DNA of 64,000 nt, from NCBI GenBank assembly GCA_052267165.1, contig JBKQHO010000064.1:21576-85575 (forward strand), written 5' to 3'. Under the pieces are notes generated by a model. That model did no database searches. It had not been told where the DNA came from and saw only the letters and a list, made by a program, of their open reading frames with translations. The stretch comes from CAWICD01 sp052267165 (lineage in GTDB: Bacteria; Vulcanimicrobiota; Vulcanimicrobiia; Vulcanimicrobiales; Vulcanimicrobiaceae). Below are positions 1 to 9,825 of this stretch, piece by piece (positions within the stretch are counted from its first letter, which is position 1; the number at the start of each line of letters is the position of its first letter). The position numbers and the translations under genes are program-made.

Positions 1-1232
<1,232 letters not shown>

Positions 1233-1260
1233 CGGCTAAGTCCGAATCCCAGAAGCGAGA

Positions 1261-1293
1261 GAAGCCGCTGCGCAACGCGCAGCGGCTTCTTTT
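1261..1293 (+). terminator. Rho-independent terminator after ppdK
   Basis: Bases 1261-1273 pair perfectly with 1277-1289 (13 bp, mostly G-C, loop AAC), and TTTT follows. It lies 28 nt after the ppdK stop and just before the end of the convergent lipoprotein gene, so it may also slow transcription from the other side, although the T run is only on the plus strand. Confidence 0.9.
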
Positions 1294-1294
1294 C

Positions 1295-1975
1295 TCACTG
1301 ATATTCCGTCCCGTTGACGACGACGTAGCCGGCGGTCGGCCACGAGTTGGACGTCCCGTGGTGCGTCCAATCGATGCCTTGTGAGAAGGTGCTGTCGTAG
1401 TAGTAGCGGCCCTGCACGAACGAGTAGTCTCCGGCCTTCACCCAGGGCCATGCGGGGGCGTCCATCTCGCCGAGGTCGCTGACGATCTCGATCGTGTCGC
1501 CCGGCGCGACTTGGATAGAGTAGTAGCCGTGCAAGCCGCTGCGAGTGACCTTCGAAGCCAGGACCTGCGTGACGGTACCGCACACGTCGACTTCCTGGTC
1601 GCCGCGCAGCGAGCCGTTCGCGAACTGCTGCTGATCTTGCACGAACTGTGAATCGCTGCACGGCCAGGTTCCGCTCGACGCGGCGACGGGCGCGCCGGTC
1701 CCGCCGGTCGACGCGACGGCCGCACCTCCGCCGGCTGCGCCTGCCGCGGCACCTACGCCCGCGGCGGCATATGAATGATGCCGGCTCCGCCGGTGCCGTC
1801 GCCGATGCTGTGGCGCGCCGTTCGAGGTCCCGCTTTGCGGCGCTTGCGCGATACCAGGCGAAGCATTGCCGGAGCTCGTCGAGTTATTGCCGCCGCAGCC
1901 GCCGATCGTCAACGCCAGGGTCAGCGCGGCAGTCCACAGAGAAGGTGCGTGCGGTCGAGCGGTGCGTGCCTGCAT
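1295..1975 (-). CDS. Secreted lipoprotein with DUF3465-like C-terminal domain
   Basis: A 226-aa protein with an N-terminal hydrophobic segment ending in a lipobox-like LTIGGC, so it is probably lipid-anchored after export. Residues ~25-95 are low-complexity (S/G/A/H/R-rich linker). The C-terminal ~110 residues resemble DUF3465: a V-x-G-x-V-like beginning, GDTIEIVSDLG, and the family hallmark W-T-H-H near the end followed by G-Y-V-x-x-N-G-x-x-Y. The function of that family is unknown. The domain call is from memory of the family pattern and is moderately secure. The gene lies directly downstream of the SDR-HD-rmlD operon on the same strand and may be read with it. Confidence 0.7.
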   Translation of the reverse strand: MQARTARPHAPSLWTAALTLALTIGGCGGNNSTSSGNASPGIAQAPQSGTSNGAPQHRRRHRRSRHHSYAAAGVGAAAGAAGGGAAVASTGGTGAPVAASSGTWPCSDSQFVQDQQQFANGSLRGDQEVDVCGTVTQVLASKVTRSGLHGYYSIQVAPGDTIEIVSDLGEMDAPAWPWVKAGDYSFVQGRYYYDSTFSQGIDWTHHGTSNSWPTAGYVVVNGTEYQ

Positions 1976-1976
1976 G

Positions 1977-2855
1977 TCAGGCGTTCACCCCGTCTTTCGC
2001 GTGAAGATACTGGCGCAGGCCTTCGCGCCAGTCCGGCGGGGAGGCGACGCCGGCGTGCGCGAGCCCGGTATGCGCCAGCACCGAATAAGCGGGGCGTTTG
2101 GCGTACGTGGGGAATGCGTCGCTCGTCGTGCGTTCGACCTGCGCCGCGATCCCCGACGCATTGAGGATCTCGAGCGCGAACTCGTACCACGTGCAGCTGC
2201 CGGCGTTGGTGACGTGATACGTGCCGAACGCGCCCGTTTCGAGAACCGTGCGAATCGTGGCCGCGACGTGCGCCGTGTATGACGGCGCCATCGTCGTGTC
2301 GTCGACGACCCGCAGCGGCCGGCCGGCGCGGCCCTGTTCGCGGATCCGCTCGACGAACGTGTAGCCCTTCGTGCTGCTGCCGCGGGTGCCGTAGAGGCTG
2401 CTCGTGCGAAAGATGAAGTGGCGCTCCGTGCGTGCGGCGACGGCCAGCTCGCCGGCATATTTCGAGATTCCGTAGACGTTGAGCGGACGAGCCGGCGCAC
2501 CTTCGGCGTACGGCGTGCGGCTCGTGCCGTCGAACACGTAGTCGGTGCTGACGTGCGCGACGGCCACGTTCGCCGCCGCGCAAAGCGTCGCGAGCGCGTC
2601 GACCGCGGTGCTGTTGACGGCGAAGGCCCGGTCGGCGTGCGTCTCGCAGCGCTCGACGTTGTGAAAAGCCGCCGTGTTGACGACCAGCGACGGGCGTTCG
2701 CGAGCGAGCATCGCTGCGACCGAAGCCGGGCGCTCGATATCGACCAGCGCGTGGTCGACGCCTTTGACGTCCAAACCCGCGAATGCTGCGACGAGGTCGG
2801 AGCCGAGTTGGCCCGACGCGCCCACGACGACGACCCGGCGCAAGAGCTCGTTCAA
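1977..2855 (-). CDS. rmlD: dTDP-4-dehydrorhamnose reductase (RmlD-type SDR)
   Basis: 292 aa, normal family length. It catalyses the last, NAD(P)H-dependent step of dTDP-L-rhamnose synthesis for cell-surface glycans. Visible features: Rossmann motif GASGQLGSD at the N-terminus, VVNTAAFHNVERCE, the Ser of HVSTDYVFDG, and the catalytic pair in NVYGISKYAGE (Y-x3-K), all as in RmlD. The start is TTG, overlapping the TGA of the upstream HD gene (TTGA), which implies translational coupling. No rmlA, B or C is visible here, so dTDP-sugar supply must be encoded elsewhere; a related sugar reductase activity is possible. Confidence 0.88.
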   Translation of the reverse strand: MNELLRRVVVVGASGQLGSDLVAAFAGLDVKGVDHALVDIERPASVAAMLARERPSLVVNTAAFHNVERCETHADRAFAVNSTAVDALATLCAAANVAVAHVSTDYVFDGTSRTPYAEGAPARPLNVYGISKYAGELAVAARTERHFIFRTSSLYGTRGSSTKGYTFVERIREQGRAGRPLRVVDDTTMAPSYTAHVAATIRTVLETGAFGTYHVTNAGSCTWYEFALEILNASGIAAQVERTTSDAFPTYAKRPAYSVLAHTGLAHAGVASPPDWREGLRQYLHAKDGVNA

Positions 2856-4060
2856 GTGCGTTTCCTCATGATCTCACCGGTGATGCGGCGCGCTTCCGCC
2901 AACGGCACGCTCGCTTTGAGCGCGAACAGTTTGCGCCAATACGCCTTCCCCGAGAGCCGCGCGATCAGATCGGAGGCGAGCCGCGCATCGACCACGCCAA
3001 GGCGCGAACCGACCAGCACGGTCGGGTGGCCTTCGTCCGTCGCCAGCGGCAGCCGGTGCAGCAGCTGCTCTTGCGAATCGACCCAGATCGCGTCGCCCCA
3101 GCGCGCGCGCAGTTCTTGCGAACAGGCCTCGAAGCTCGAGAGATCGTGTTCCGCGTTGAACTCGGCCACGACCCCGTAGATCGTCTTGCGGTCGCGCAGC
3201 GCGTGGGCGACGTCGCTGTCGACGCTGCGCAGCGTGTCGAGGACGCGGAAGTCGTCCCAAGCCAGAAACTCCTCGATCGGGTCGAGCGCGCGCGGATCGC
3301 TCCAGATCTCGTGCAGCGCCTCGTGCAGCACGCGTTCGAACATGCGCGTCGTGTGGTGGAAGTAGACCGTCGCGAACATCATGTAGCGCGCCAGCACGAA
3401 CGACTCGAGGGCGACGAGCCCGCGCGCGTCGACGCCGAGCAGAGCGCGGCCGCCGGATTCGTAGACGCGCAGCGACGCGATCAACTGGTCGCTGTCGTAG
3501 CGGCCGTTGACGGCGCCCGTAAAGTACGCGTCGCGCAGCAGATAGTCCATCCGGTCGGCGTCGAGGTTGGGGCCGCTGACGATCTCCTTGAGGATCGGAT
3601 AGTGCGTCGCCGGCTCGCCCGCGATCAAGGCGACGACCTCTTCGGAATCCACCTCGAGCGCGGCGAGCGCGCGCGCGATCGCCGGCAGTGCCAGGATCTC
3701 GCGCGTGCGGGTCTCGTGGTTGACGCCTAGCACCGCCTCGCAGGCGTGACTGAAGGGACCGTGACCGACGTCGTGGAGCAGCAGCGAAGCGCGCAGCAGT
3801 TTGCGCTGGCGCGCGTAATCGTCGTCGCCGGCGAAATAGCCGGGGTCGTGGCGGCGCAGCGATTCGAGCACCCGCTCCCCCGTCGCGAGCGCGCCGAGCG
3901 CGTGGGAGAAACGCGAGTGCTCGGCGCCGGGAAAGGCCAAATACGCCAGGCCGAGCTGGCGCAGGCGGCGCAAGCGTTGCAGCGGCGGGGTATCGAGCAG
4001 CGCGATCTCGGCGGCGTCGAGCTCGATGAAGTGATGGATCGGGTCGAAGATACGTTTCAC
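2852..4060 (-). CDS. HD-domain phosphohydrolase (dNTPase/YdhJ-like)
   Basis: 402 aa. The N-terminal half carries an HD domain: FDPIHHFIELD, then HSRFSHALGA (first H), LLHDVGHGPFSHACE (the H-D pair and following H), and later LDADRMDYLLRDAYFTG (final D). This arrangement is typical of SAMHD1/dGTPase-like and YdhJ-type deoxynucleotide phosphohydrolases; the exact nucleotide substrate cannot be told. The start chosen is GTG at 4060, which overlaps the SDR stop (GTGA) and begins directly at the conserved V-K-R-I-F-D-P. The frame stays open further upstream but only inside the SDR gene. It is the middle gene of a three-gene, fully overlapped operon. Confidence 0.88.
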   Translation of the reverse strand: MKRIFDPIHHFIELDAAEIALLDTPPLQRLRRLRQLGLAYLAFPGAEHSRFSHALGALATGERVLESLRRHDPGYFAGDDDYARQRKLLRASLLLHDVGHGPFSHACEAVLGVNHETRTREILALPAIARALAALEVDSEEVVALIAGEPATHYPILKEIVSGPNLDADRMDYLLRDAYFTGAVNGRYDSDQLIASLRVYESGGRALLGVDARGLVALESFVLARYMMFATVYFHHTTRMFERVLHEALHEIWSDPRALDPIEEFLAWDDFRVLDTLRSVDSDVAHALRDRKTIYGVVAEFNAEHDLSSFEACSQELRARWGDAIWVDSQEQLLHRLPLATDEGHPTVLVGSRLGVVDARLASDLIARLSGKAYWRKLFALKASVPLAEARRITGEIMRKRT

Positions 4061-4926
4061 GCCGACTTGCCGGGCGAGCTCTGCATGATGCGCTCGATGC
4101 CGAAGGTCAGCAGCGCCTCGCGGGCCGCGCGAGGCACCGCCGCTTCCCACGCGAGCTGCGCGAACGTGTCGAGGCCGATCAGATAGTACGGGTGCGGTTT
4201 GGGGGCGTTGAGCGCCCGCCAGATGACGCGCGCGACGATCTGCGGCTTGGCCGCGCGGCGCTTGATGGCGACGCGCGCGCGTTCGATCGTGCGAAAGATC
4301 GCTTCGTAGCGCGCGCGTACCGCGGACTCGAGCGCGTCGAGCCGCAGGAAGCGCGCGGGGAGCTGCTTGTCCCACAGCGGCGTCGCGATGGCGCCCGGCT
4401 CGACCAAGATCACGTGCACGCCGAAGGGTCGCAGCTCGAGGCGCAGCGTGTCGTTGATCGCGCGCACCGCATACTTCGAGCCGGCGTAGAACGAGTTGCA
4501 GGGCCAGTGCGTGCGTCCGGAGATCGAGCCGACGTTGACGATGCGCCCGCCCGCGGCGCGCAACAGCGGCAAGCAGGCGCGGGTGACGTCGGCCAAGCCG
4601 AAGACGTTGACGGCGAACTGCTCGCGCAACGCTTCCGCTGAAAGCGCCTCGAAGGGGCCGGTGACGACGATGCCGGCGTTGTTGACCAGCGCGTCGAGCC
4701 GGCCGCCGCTGCGCTCGCTTGCGAGCGCGACGACCGCTGCGATCTCCTCGGGCCGGGTGACGTCGAGGCGGACGGGCTGCGAGCGCGCCGAGAGCAAGTC
4801 GCGCAGGCGCGCGTGGTCCTCGTCGGTTCGCACGCCGGCGAACACGCACCAGCCGTCCCGGTCGAGGGCCAGCGCGGTCGCGAAGCCGATCCCGGTCGAC
4901 GCGCCGGTGACCAAGGCACTCTTCAC
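4057..4926 (-). CDS. Short-chain dehydrogenase/reductase (classical SDR)
   Basis: 289 aa with the full classical SDR set: TGASTGIG cofactor loop, LDVTRPEEI, NNAG, catalytic Ser in VGSISGR, and SFYAGSKYA (Y-x3-K). The extended C-terminus (~90 residues after the active site, VIWRALNAPKPHPYYLIG) is the kind seen in oxidoreductases acting on lipid or retinol-like substrates, but the substrate is not recoverable. The start is GTG with a GAGGAGG ribosome site 4-5 nt upstream. It is the first gene of the operon with the HD protein and RmlD and is divergent from dnaG. Confidence 0.87.
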   Translation of the reverse strand: MKSALVTGASTGIGFATALALDRDGWCVFAGVRTDEDHARLRDLLSARSQPVRLDVTRPEEIAAVVALASERSGGRLDALVNNAGIVVTGPFEALSAEALREQFAVNVFGLADVTRACLPLLRAAGGRIVNVGSISGRTHWPCNSFYAGSKYAVRAINDTLRLELRPFGVHVILVEPGAIATPLWDKQLPARFLRLDALESAVRARYEAIFRTIERARVAIKRRAAKPQIVARVIWRALNAPKPHPYYLIGLDTFAQLAWEAAVPRAAREALLTFGIERIMQSSPGKSA

Positions 4927-5051
4927 GCTTCCTCCTCGCCCTTCGGATGCGACGCAACCTGCCGCTCCTCATCCGTGTTTACCCGCGCGCAGCCCGGCCG
5001 GCACCTCTGAAGGCGGGCTCGTCCGGCGCATTCCCGAACCACTTCACGAGC

Positions 5052-6902
5052 TTGAGAATAGAACAAGGCGCGCTTCGCGAGATCCTGGCACGAACCGAAA
5101 TTGGCGATTTCATCGGCAATTACGTCCAACTGCGCAAACGCGGCAACGACCTCGTGGGGTTGTGCCCGTTTCACGGCGAGAAGACGCCCTCGTTCCACGT
5201 CCATCCGGACCGCGGGTTCTTCAAGTGCTTCGGCTGCGGCGCGGGCGGCGACGTCATCAAGTTCTACCAGCAGATCGAAAACCTGACGTTCCCGGATGCC
5301 GCCCGGGCGCTCGCCAAACGGATCGGCATCGAGCTCGATCCCGAGAGCCCGGCCGCGGCGCGCGCGCGCAGCGAGAAGGAACAGATCTACGCGGCCAACG
5401 AGCTGGCGGTCGCATTCTTCGCGCGCACCTTGCGCCTGGGACCCGAGGGAGCCGGAGCTCGCGCCTACTGCGAGCGGCGCGGCTTGACGAACGAGACCCT
5501 CGCCGCGTTCAAGCTCGGCTACGCTCCGCCGTCGTGGGACGGCCTGGTGCGCGAGCTGACGGAGGACGGCATCGATCTCGTGGTCGCCGCCAAAGCCGGC
5601 TTGGTCAAAGCCGGGCAGCGCGGCTACTACGACTTTTACCGCAACCGGCTCATGATCCCGACGTATGCGACGACCGGCGAGGTCGTGGCCTTCGGCGGCC
5701 GCGCGCTCGATGATTCAGAACCTAAGTATCTGAACACGTCGACGACGCCCGCCTACATGAAAGGCGGCAAGGAGCGGCTCGAGGAGGGGAAGGGCTGGCG
5801 CGGCAGCTTCGGCTCGTGCCTTTTCGCGCTCGAGCGGGCGCGCCGAGCTGCGGCCGAGCGCGAGGCGTTGATCGTCGTGGAAGGCTATCTGGATTGCATC
5901 ACGCTCCACCAGGCCGGCTTCACCAACGCCGTCGCGTCGCTGGGCACGGCGTTCACCGGCGAGCAAGCGGCCGAGCTGCGCAAATACGCCGAGCGCATCT
6001 TCCTGTGCTTCGATGCGGATGCGGCCGGCAGCGCGGCGACGCGCAAGTCGATCGACGTGCTGACCCGGGCCGGTTGCTCGCCGTTCGTCGTTCGCCTATC
6101 GCCGGGCGAGGATCCCGACAGCTACATCCGGACGAAGGGTGCGCCTGCCTTCCAAGCCCGGCTCGACGACGCCGTGCCCTGGATTCAGTTTAAGCTCGAC
6201 GGCGAGATCGCCGAGATCAAGAGCAAGCGCCTTCCGGCCACGCAGGCAGTGCATACGGCCGAGCGGCTCGTCCAAGCGCTGCCCCGCGAGATGTGGGACT
6301 ACTGGCGCGTGTACGTCGCCAACGAGCTCGGCCTGTCGGTCGACGATCTGCGGAATAGCCGCTTCCGTTCCAACCCTGCCAACTTTGCGCCGGCGGGCGT
6401 CCGCGAGGTCCGTCACGTCGCAGCCGCGGCAGAGCCGCCCTCGCTCGAGCGCGAGGTCTTGGCGGCGCTGATCGACGAGCCGGCGCTGGTCGCCGAGTAC
6501 GCGGACCGCATTCCCCTGGAGGCATTTCGTAGCGAGCGCTACCGGCGGATCTACGCCACGCTGCTCGAGCGGCGCGAGGGGCTGCGCACGACGCCCGACG
6601 TCTTCGCGGCCTTCGGCGAGGAGCGCGACGCCGTCGAGTTGCTCGCCACGTTGCAGAAGCCCGACCGCTCCTCTGCGGTGCGCTTCCAGGACTCGGATGC
6701 GCGGCGGGCGCATCTCGACCGCGTCGTGGAGCATCTTAGAGAAAGCAGTCTCGAACGCCGATTGAAGGAGTTGAACGCACGAATCGACGCGCTGGTCTCG
6801 GTGGGCGATTCGGTTCCCCCTGCCGAAAGAGACGAATTCCTGCGTCTCGTCGAAGAGAGAGAGCGGCAGAAGGCTAAGCGGCTGGGGACGCGTTCGTCCT
6901 GA
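5052..6902 (+). CDS. dnaG: DNA primase
   Basis: DnaG makes RNA primers at the replication fork. The N-terminal CHC2 zinc domain is clear (LCPFHGEKTPSFHV then FFKCFGCGAGGD). The TOPRIM core follows (IVVEGYLDCITLHQAGF; FLCFDADAAG), and a helical C-terminal DnaB-interaction region completes about 616 residues. I chose TTG at 5052 because the family normally starts about 15-20 residues before the D-I/E-I of the first helix, which here gives LRIEQGALREILARTEIG. An ATG at 4947 in the same frame would add 35 residues without family similarity and leave only 20 bp to the divergent SDR. rpoD follows 31 nt downstream, the classical macromolecular-synthesis order. Confidence 0.95.
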   Translation: MRIEQGALREILARTEIGDFIGNYVQLRKRGNDLVGLCPFHGEKTPSFHVHPDRGFFKCFGCGAGGDVIKFYQQIENLTFPDAARALAKRIGIELDPESPAAARARSEKEQIYAANELAVAFFARTLRLGPEGAGARAYCERRGLTNETLAAFKLGYAPPSWDGLVRELTEDGIDLVVAAKAGLVKAGQRGYYDFYRNRLMIPTYATTGEVVAFGGRALDDSEPKYLNTSTTPAYMKGGKERLEEGKGWRGSFGSCLFALERARRAAAEREALIVVEGYLDCITLHQAGFTNAVASLGTAFTGEQAAELRKYAERIFLCFDADAAGSAATRKSIDVLTRAGCSPFVVRLSPGEDPDSYIRTKGAPAFQARLDDAVPWIQFKLDGEIAEIKSKRLPATQAVHTAERLVQALPREMWDYWRVYVANELGLSVDDLRNSRFRSNPANFAPAGVREVRHVAAAAEPPSLEREVLAALIDEPALVAEYADRIPLEAFRSERYRRIYATLLERREGLRTTPDVFAAFGEERDAVELLATLQKPDRSSAVRFQDSDARRAHLDRVVEHLRESSLERRLKELNARIDALVSVGDSVPPAERDEFLRLVEERERQKAKRLGTRSS

Positions 6903-6933
6903 GCACGCTCGAAAGGAGGTGAAGCACACAAGC

Positions 6934-8100
6934 ATGGCACGCAAGAAGAGTACGTCTCCGGCAGCGGAGAACGGCGCAGCCCCCGCCGCAAATCTCGACG
7001 ACTCGATCAAGAAGCTGATCGAGCGCGGGAAGAAGCGCGGCTCGCTGACCTATGAAGAAATCAATGCCGTCTTCGACAACGTCGACGACGTCAACCCCGA
7101 GCGGATCGACGAGCTCTTCGAGCAGGTAGCCTCCGAGGGCATCGAGGTCGTCGACGAGCAGAAGGACGAAAAGCCCGCTGAAGGCGAGGCTGAGGAAGCG
7201 TTGCCCGCCGGGCTTTCGCTCGACGATCCGGTCCGGATGTATCTCAAAGAGATCGGCCGCGTCCCGCTGCTCTCGATGGAAGAAGAGAAGGAGCTGGCGA
7301 TGGCGATCGAAGCCGGCGAGCTCGAGTCGCAGAAGAACGGGCAAGCCCAGGGCCGCGTCGTGGAAAGCGGCTTCGAAGCGAAGCGCAAGCTGACCGAAGC
7401 AAATCTTCGCCTCGTCGTATCGATCGCGAAGAAATACGTCGGCCGCGGCATGCTCTTCCTCGACCTGATCCAGGAGGGCAATCTTGGGCTGATCCGCGCC
7501 GTCGAGAAGTTCGATTACCGCAAGGGCTACAAGTTCTCGACTTACGCGACCTGGTGGATCCGTCAGGCGATCACGCGCGCGCTAGCCGACCAAGCGCGAA
7601 CCATTCGCATTCCGGTCCACATGGTCGAGACGATCAATCGCTTGATCAAGGTCTCGCGCCAGCTGCTTCAGGAGTTGGGCCGCGATCCGACGGTCGAAGA
7701 GATCGCCGGCGAGATGGGCCTCACGCCCGAGAAGGTCCGCGAGGTCATCAAGATCTCGCAGGAGCCGATCTCACTCGAGACGCCGATCGGCGAAGAAGAA
7801 GATTCACATCTCGGCGACTTCATCGAGGATCAGGAAGCGATCGCGCCGGCCGAGGCCGCGTCCGTCATGCTGCTCAAAGAGAAGATGGCCGACGTGCTCA
7901 AGAATCTCACCGAGCGCGAGCGCAAGGTGTTGGTGCTGCGCTTCGGTCTCGAGGACGGTCATCAGCGCACGCTCGAAGAGGTCGGCCAGGAGTTCGGCGT
8001 CACCCGCGAGCGCATCCGTCAGATCGAAGCGAAGGCGCTGCGCAAGCTGCGCCACCCCTCGCGCGGCAAAGCCCTAAAAGATTACTGGTCGAGCGAATAG
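6934..8100 (+). CDS. rpoD: RNA polymerase primary sigma factor (sigma-70/RpoD)
   Basis: 388 aa. Region 1.1-like acidic start (residues ~20-75), region 1.2 (DPVRMYLKEIGRVPLLS), region 2 with the diagnostic GNLGLIRAVEKFDYRKGYKF and TYATWWIRQAITRA, region 3, and region 4 helix-turn-helix (EEVGQEFGVTRERIRQIEAK). A textbook AAAGGAGGTGA ribosome site at 6912-6922 selects the ATG at 6934; the GTG at 6919 lies inside that site and cannot be the start. The last four codons and the stop fall inside a 41-bp sequence that is repeated 99 bp downstream. It is the housekeeping sigma factor, co-oriented with dnaG. Confidence 0.97.
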   Translation: MARKKSTSPAAENGAAPAANLDDSIKKLIERGKKRGSLTYEEINAVFDNVDDVNPERIDELFEQVASEGIEVVDEQKDEKPAEGEAEEALPAGLSLDDPVRMYLKEIGRVPLLSMEEEKELAMAIEAGELESQKNGQAQGRVVESGFEAKRKLTEANLRLVVSIAKKYVGRGMLFLDLIQEGNLGLIRAVEKFDYRKGYKFSTYATWWIRQAITRALADQARTIRIPVHMVETINRLIKVSRQLLQELGRDPTVEEIAGEMGLTPEKVREVIKISQEPISLETPIGEEEDSHLGDFIEDQEAIAPAEAASVMLLKEKMADVLKNLTERERKVLVLRFGLEDGHQRTLEEVGQEFGVTRERIRQIEAKALRKLRHPSRGKALKDYWSSE

Positions 8101-8124
8101 CTCGACCGGTAATCAGCGGAGCCG
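8084..8124 (+). repeat. 41-bp direct repeat, copy 1 (overlaps rpoD 3' end)
   Basis: Identical over 41 bases to 8183-8223. It includes the final codons and stop of rpoD and contains a short inverted repeat (GGTCGAG/CTCGACC around CGAATAG). Confidence 0.95.
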
Positions 8125-8154
8125 TAGGCGGAGCGGTTTTTCGACCTACGGGGT

Positions 8155-8179
8155 CCCCGCGAAGCGAAGCTTCGTGGGG
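8155..8179 (+). repeat. CCCC...GGGG palindromic hairpin (REP-like family)
   Basis: CCCCGCGAAGC (8155-8165), loop GAA, GCTTCGTGGGG (8169-8179): an 11-bp stem with one G-T wobble, preceded by GGGGT. It has the same architecture as the hairpins at 34310 and 34383, and lies between the two copies of the 41-bp repeat downstream of rpoD. Confidence 0.8.
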
Positions 8180-8182
8180 TGG

Positions 8183-8223
8183 ACTGGTCGAGCGAATAGC
8201 TCGACCGGTAATCAGCGGAGCCG
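8183..8223 (+). repeat. 41-bp direct repeat, copy 2
   Basis: Second exact copy of the rpoD-tail sequence at 8084-8124. It is non-coding here and stops just before the end of the convergent secreted-protein gene. Confidence 0.95.
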
Positions 8224-8227
8224 CCCT

Positions 8228-8899
8228 TTACATCTTCATTTTCTGCGGCGGGTGCACGGGCGTGACGGCGGGGTTCGCTTCGGCGAAGGCGCCGCTGCTG
8301 TTGGGAATGACCCAAACCGTCAAGTCCCAAATCGCTGGAAACAGGAAGACGAAGCGCACGTCGGCGGTGCTTCTCGCGACGCCGGCGGCGACCAGACTCT
8401 GCGCCGTCGGATGGTCGGGGTCTTGATGCGCGTCGCTGAGGTGCTGCGCTGAGACCGCGCCGTACATCGTGCCGTTCGGCCCGACGAGGCCGTAATGGAT
8501 GTGCTTGCCCAGCTTGAACCAGCGCGCGGGCTCGACTCCGAAACGGTGCGGCGGCTCCGGCGACTGCGCCTGGAGCACCGAATAGTCCGCGCCCAAGAGC
8601 CGCCCGTGAACGTCGTACCAGAGCTGGCTCGGGTGGGCTGGGTCTTGGCTCGTCCAGTGCCGGCTGGCGTAGCTGATGGCGCCGGTGTCATCTTCGTCGG
8701 TGAAGCGCAGGTAGCCGGCTTTCTCGGCGGCGGCCACGGTAGGGAAGCGCGCGTTGAGGTCGGCGCTGATCGTGCGCACGAAGGGCGCCTCGGCGGCCGT
8801 CGGCTGACCTGACATCGTCGTGTCGGCGGCGGCGACCACGGGAAGCAGCGCCAGCGCCGCGCCGGTCATCAGGCGGATGGCAAAGACCCGTCGTTTCAT
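8228..8899 (-). CDS. Secreted protein of unknown function
   Basis: 223 aa beginning with a clear Sec signal peptide (MKRRVFAIRLMTGAALALL, probable cleavage after the A-A-A-D region). No lipobox. The mature part holds aromatic-rich motifs (WYDVHGRLLGADYSV, GKHIHYGLVGPNGTMYG) and a late hydrophobic stretch (FVFLFPAIWDLTVWVIP), and ends in a short lysine/methionine tail. I recognise no family. Its ATG overlaps the stop of the upstream gene (ATGA), so both are made from one transcript. The product is likely periplasmic or extracellular. Confidence 0.75.
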   Translation of the reverse strand: MKRRVFAIRLMTGAALALLPVVAAADTTMSGQPTAAEAPFVRTISADLNARFPTVAAAEKAGYLRFTDEDDTGAISYASRHWTSQDPAHPSQLWYDVHGRLLGADYSVLQAQSPEPPHRFGVEPARWFKLGKHIHYGLVGPNGTMYGAVSAQHLSDAHQDPDHPTAQSLVAAGVARSTADVRFVFLFPAIWDLTVWVIPNSSGAFAEANPAVTPVHPPQKMKM

Positions 8900-9825
8900 G
8901 GCGTCCTTTCGGAGCGTGACGCCGGCGAGGCGCTCGGAGAGCCTGCCGGGCCGGGTGAGGCGCTTGGGCCGGGCGAAACGCCGGAGCCCGGCGAGGCGCT
9001 TGGTGACGCGGACGCCTTCGGCCTGCCGCGCGGGCTCGGTGCGGCGACGGGGACCGGCGTGAAGAACGGCAGCGGCGTCAGATCGGAGTGCGGCGTGTCG
9101 TAGACGCTCGCGAAGGGCGGCGGGGTCGAGATGACGATCGCGTGCGGGTTGTCGGCGTCGATCGTGGCGTCGGTCTCGGCGCGCAGCTCGCTGCCCACGG
9201 GCAGCACCATCTCGCGCCCTTTCCGGAAGGCGTGATAGAAGACGTGGTACGGGATGAAGATGTCGGCCAGCGTGTCGGTCGTCTCGCGAGTCGATTCCTG
9301 ACCGGCGGTCCGTTCGATCGTCAGATACTCGTGAACGGCGCGAACCGGCAGCTTCTGCCCCGAGGGAAGCGTCAGCGGTTCCAAGTGGACCTGGACGGCG
9401 CCGTCGATGTCGCCGGATTGGGAACCACGCGTCGTCACGACGACCAGCGAGCCCGGCGCCCCGGCCGGTGCCAGCGTGAGGCCGTTGACCACGAGCGGCT
9501 CCTTCAGGTGCGTGCGAATCACGCTCCCGGCAGCCGTGTGGGCCGAGCTAATCTTGTTGTCGAGCACGAAGAACAGCGTCGACCCGTAGAGGAGCCGGCT
9601 TCCGCTCGGGAACGGCGAGGGCGACGCGGTCGGAGCGGTTTTAGGGGCTTGCGGAGGGGGAAGAGCTTGCGCCGCCGTCCTTGGCGTTACAAGGAGCAGG
9701 AGGCCTTGTAGGGCGACGGCGGCGACGCCCCACGAAGGTTTACGGAGTGCGCTTGGGGCTAGCTTCGCGCGCCGCGGCGGCCGCTCTCTTGCCCTCTTCG
9801 ATAAGCTGCTTGACCTTCTGCCCAC
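8896..9825 (-). CDS. Secreted protein with Pro/Ala/Ser-rich tail, unknown function
   Basis: About 309 aa if it begins at GTG 9825. A hydrophobic segment (GVAAVALQGLLLLVTPRTA) looks like a signal peptide or N-terminal anchor. The middle ~170 residues look like a folded beta-rich domain (GSVIRTHLKEPLVVNG, GAVQVHLEPLTLPSGQKLPV). The C-terminal ~60 residues are a low-complexity SASPSASPG-type tail. The start is uncertain: no ATG lies near the hydrophobic segment, and GTG 9825 or ATG 9897 both fall inside the KGG gene in another frame. The stop overlaps the next gene by 4 nt. I cannot assign a family. Confidence 0.65.
   Translation of the reverse strand: MGRRSSSLSKRARERPPRRAKLAPSALRKPSWGVAAVALQGLLLLVTPRTAAQALPPPQAPKTAPTASPSPFPSGSRLLYGSTLFFVLDNKISSAHTAAGSVIRTHLKEPLVVNGLTLAPAGAPGSLVVVTTRGSQSGDIDGAVQVHLEPLTLPSGQKLPVRAVHEYLTIERTAGQESTRETTDTLADIFIPYHVFYHAFRKGREMVLPVGSELRAETDATIDADNPHAIVISTPPPFASVYDTPHSDLTPLPFFTPVPVAAPSPRGRPKASASPSASPGSGVSPGPSASPGPAGSPSASPASRSERTP

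Noticed and set aside
2852..4972. One 706-codon protein covering both the HD and SDR region
   Set aside because: Upstream of GTG 4060 this frame is Arg-rich antisense-like sequence overlapping the SDR gene in another frame; the HD protein begins at 4060.
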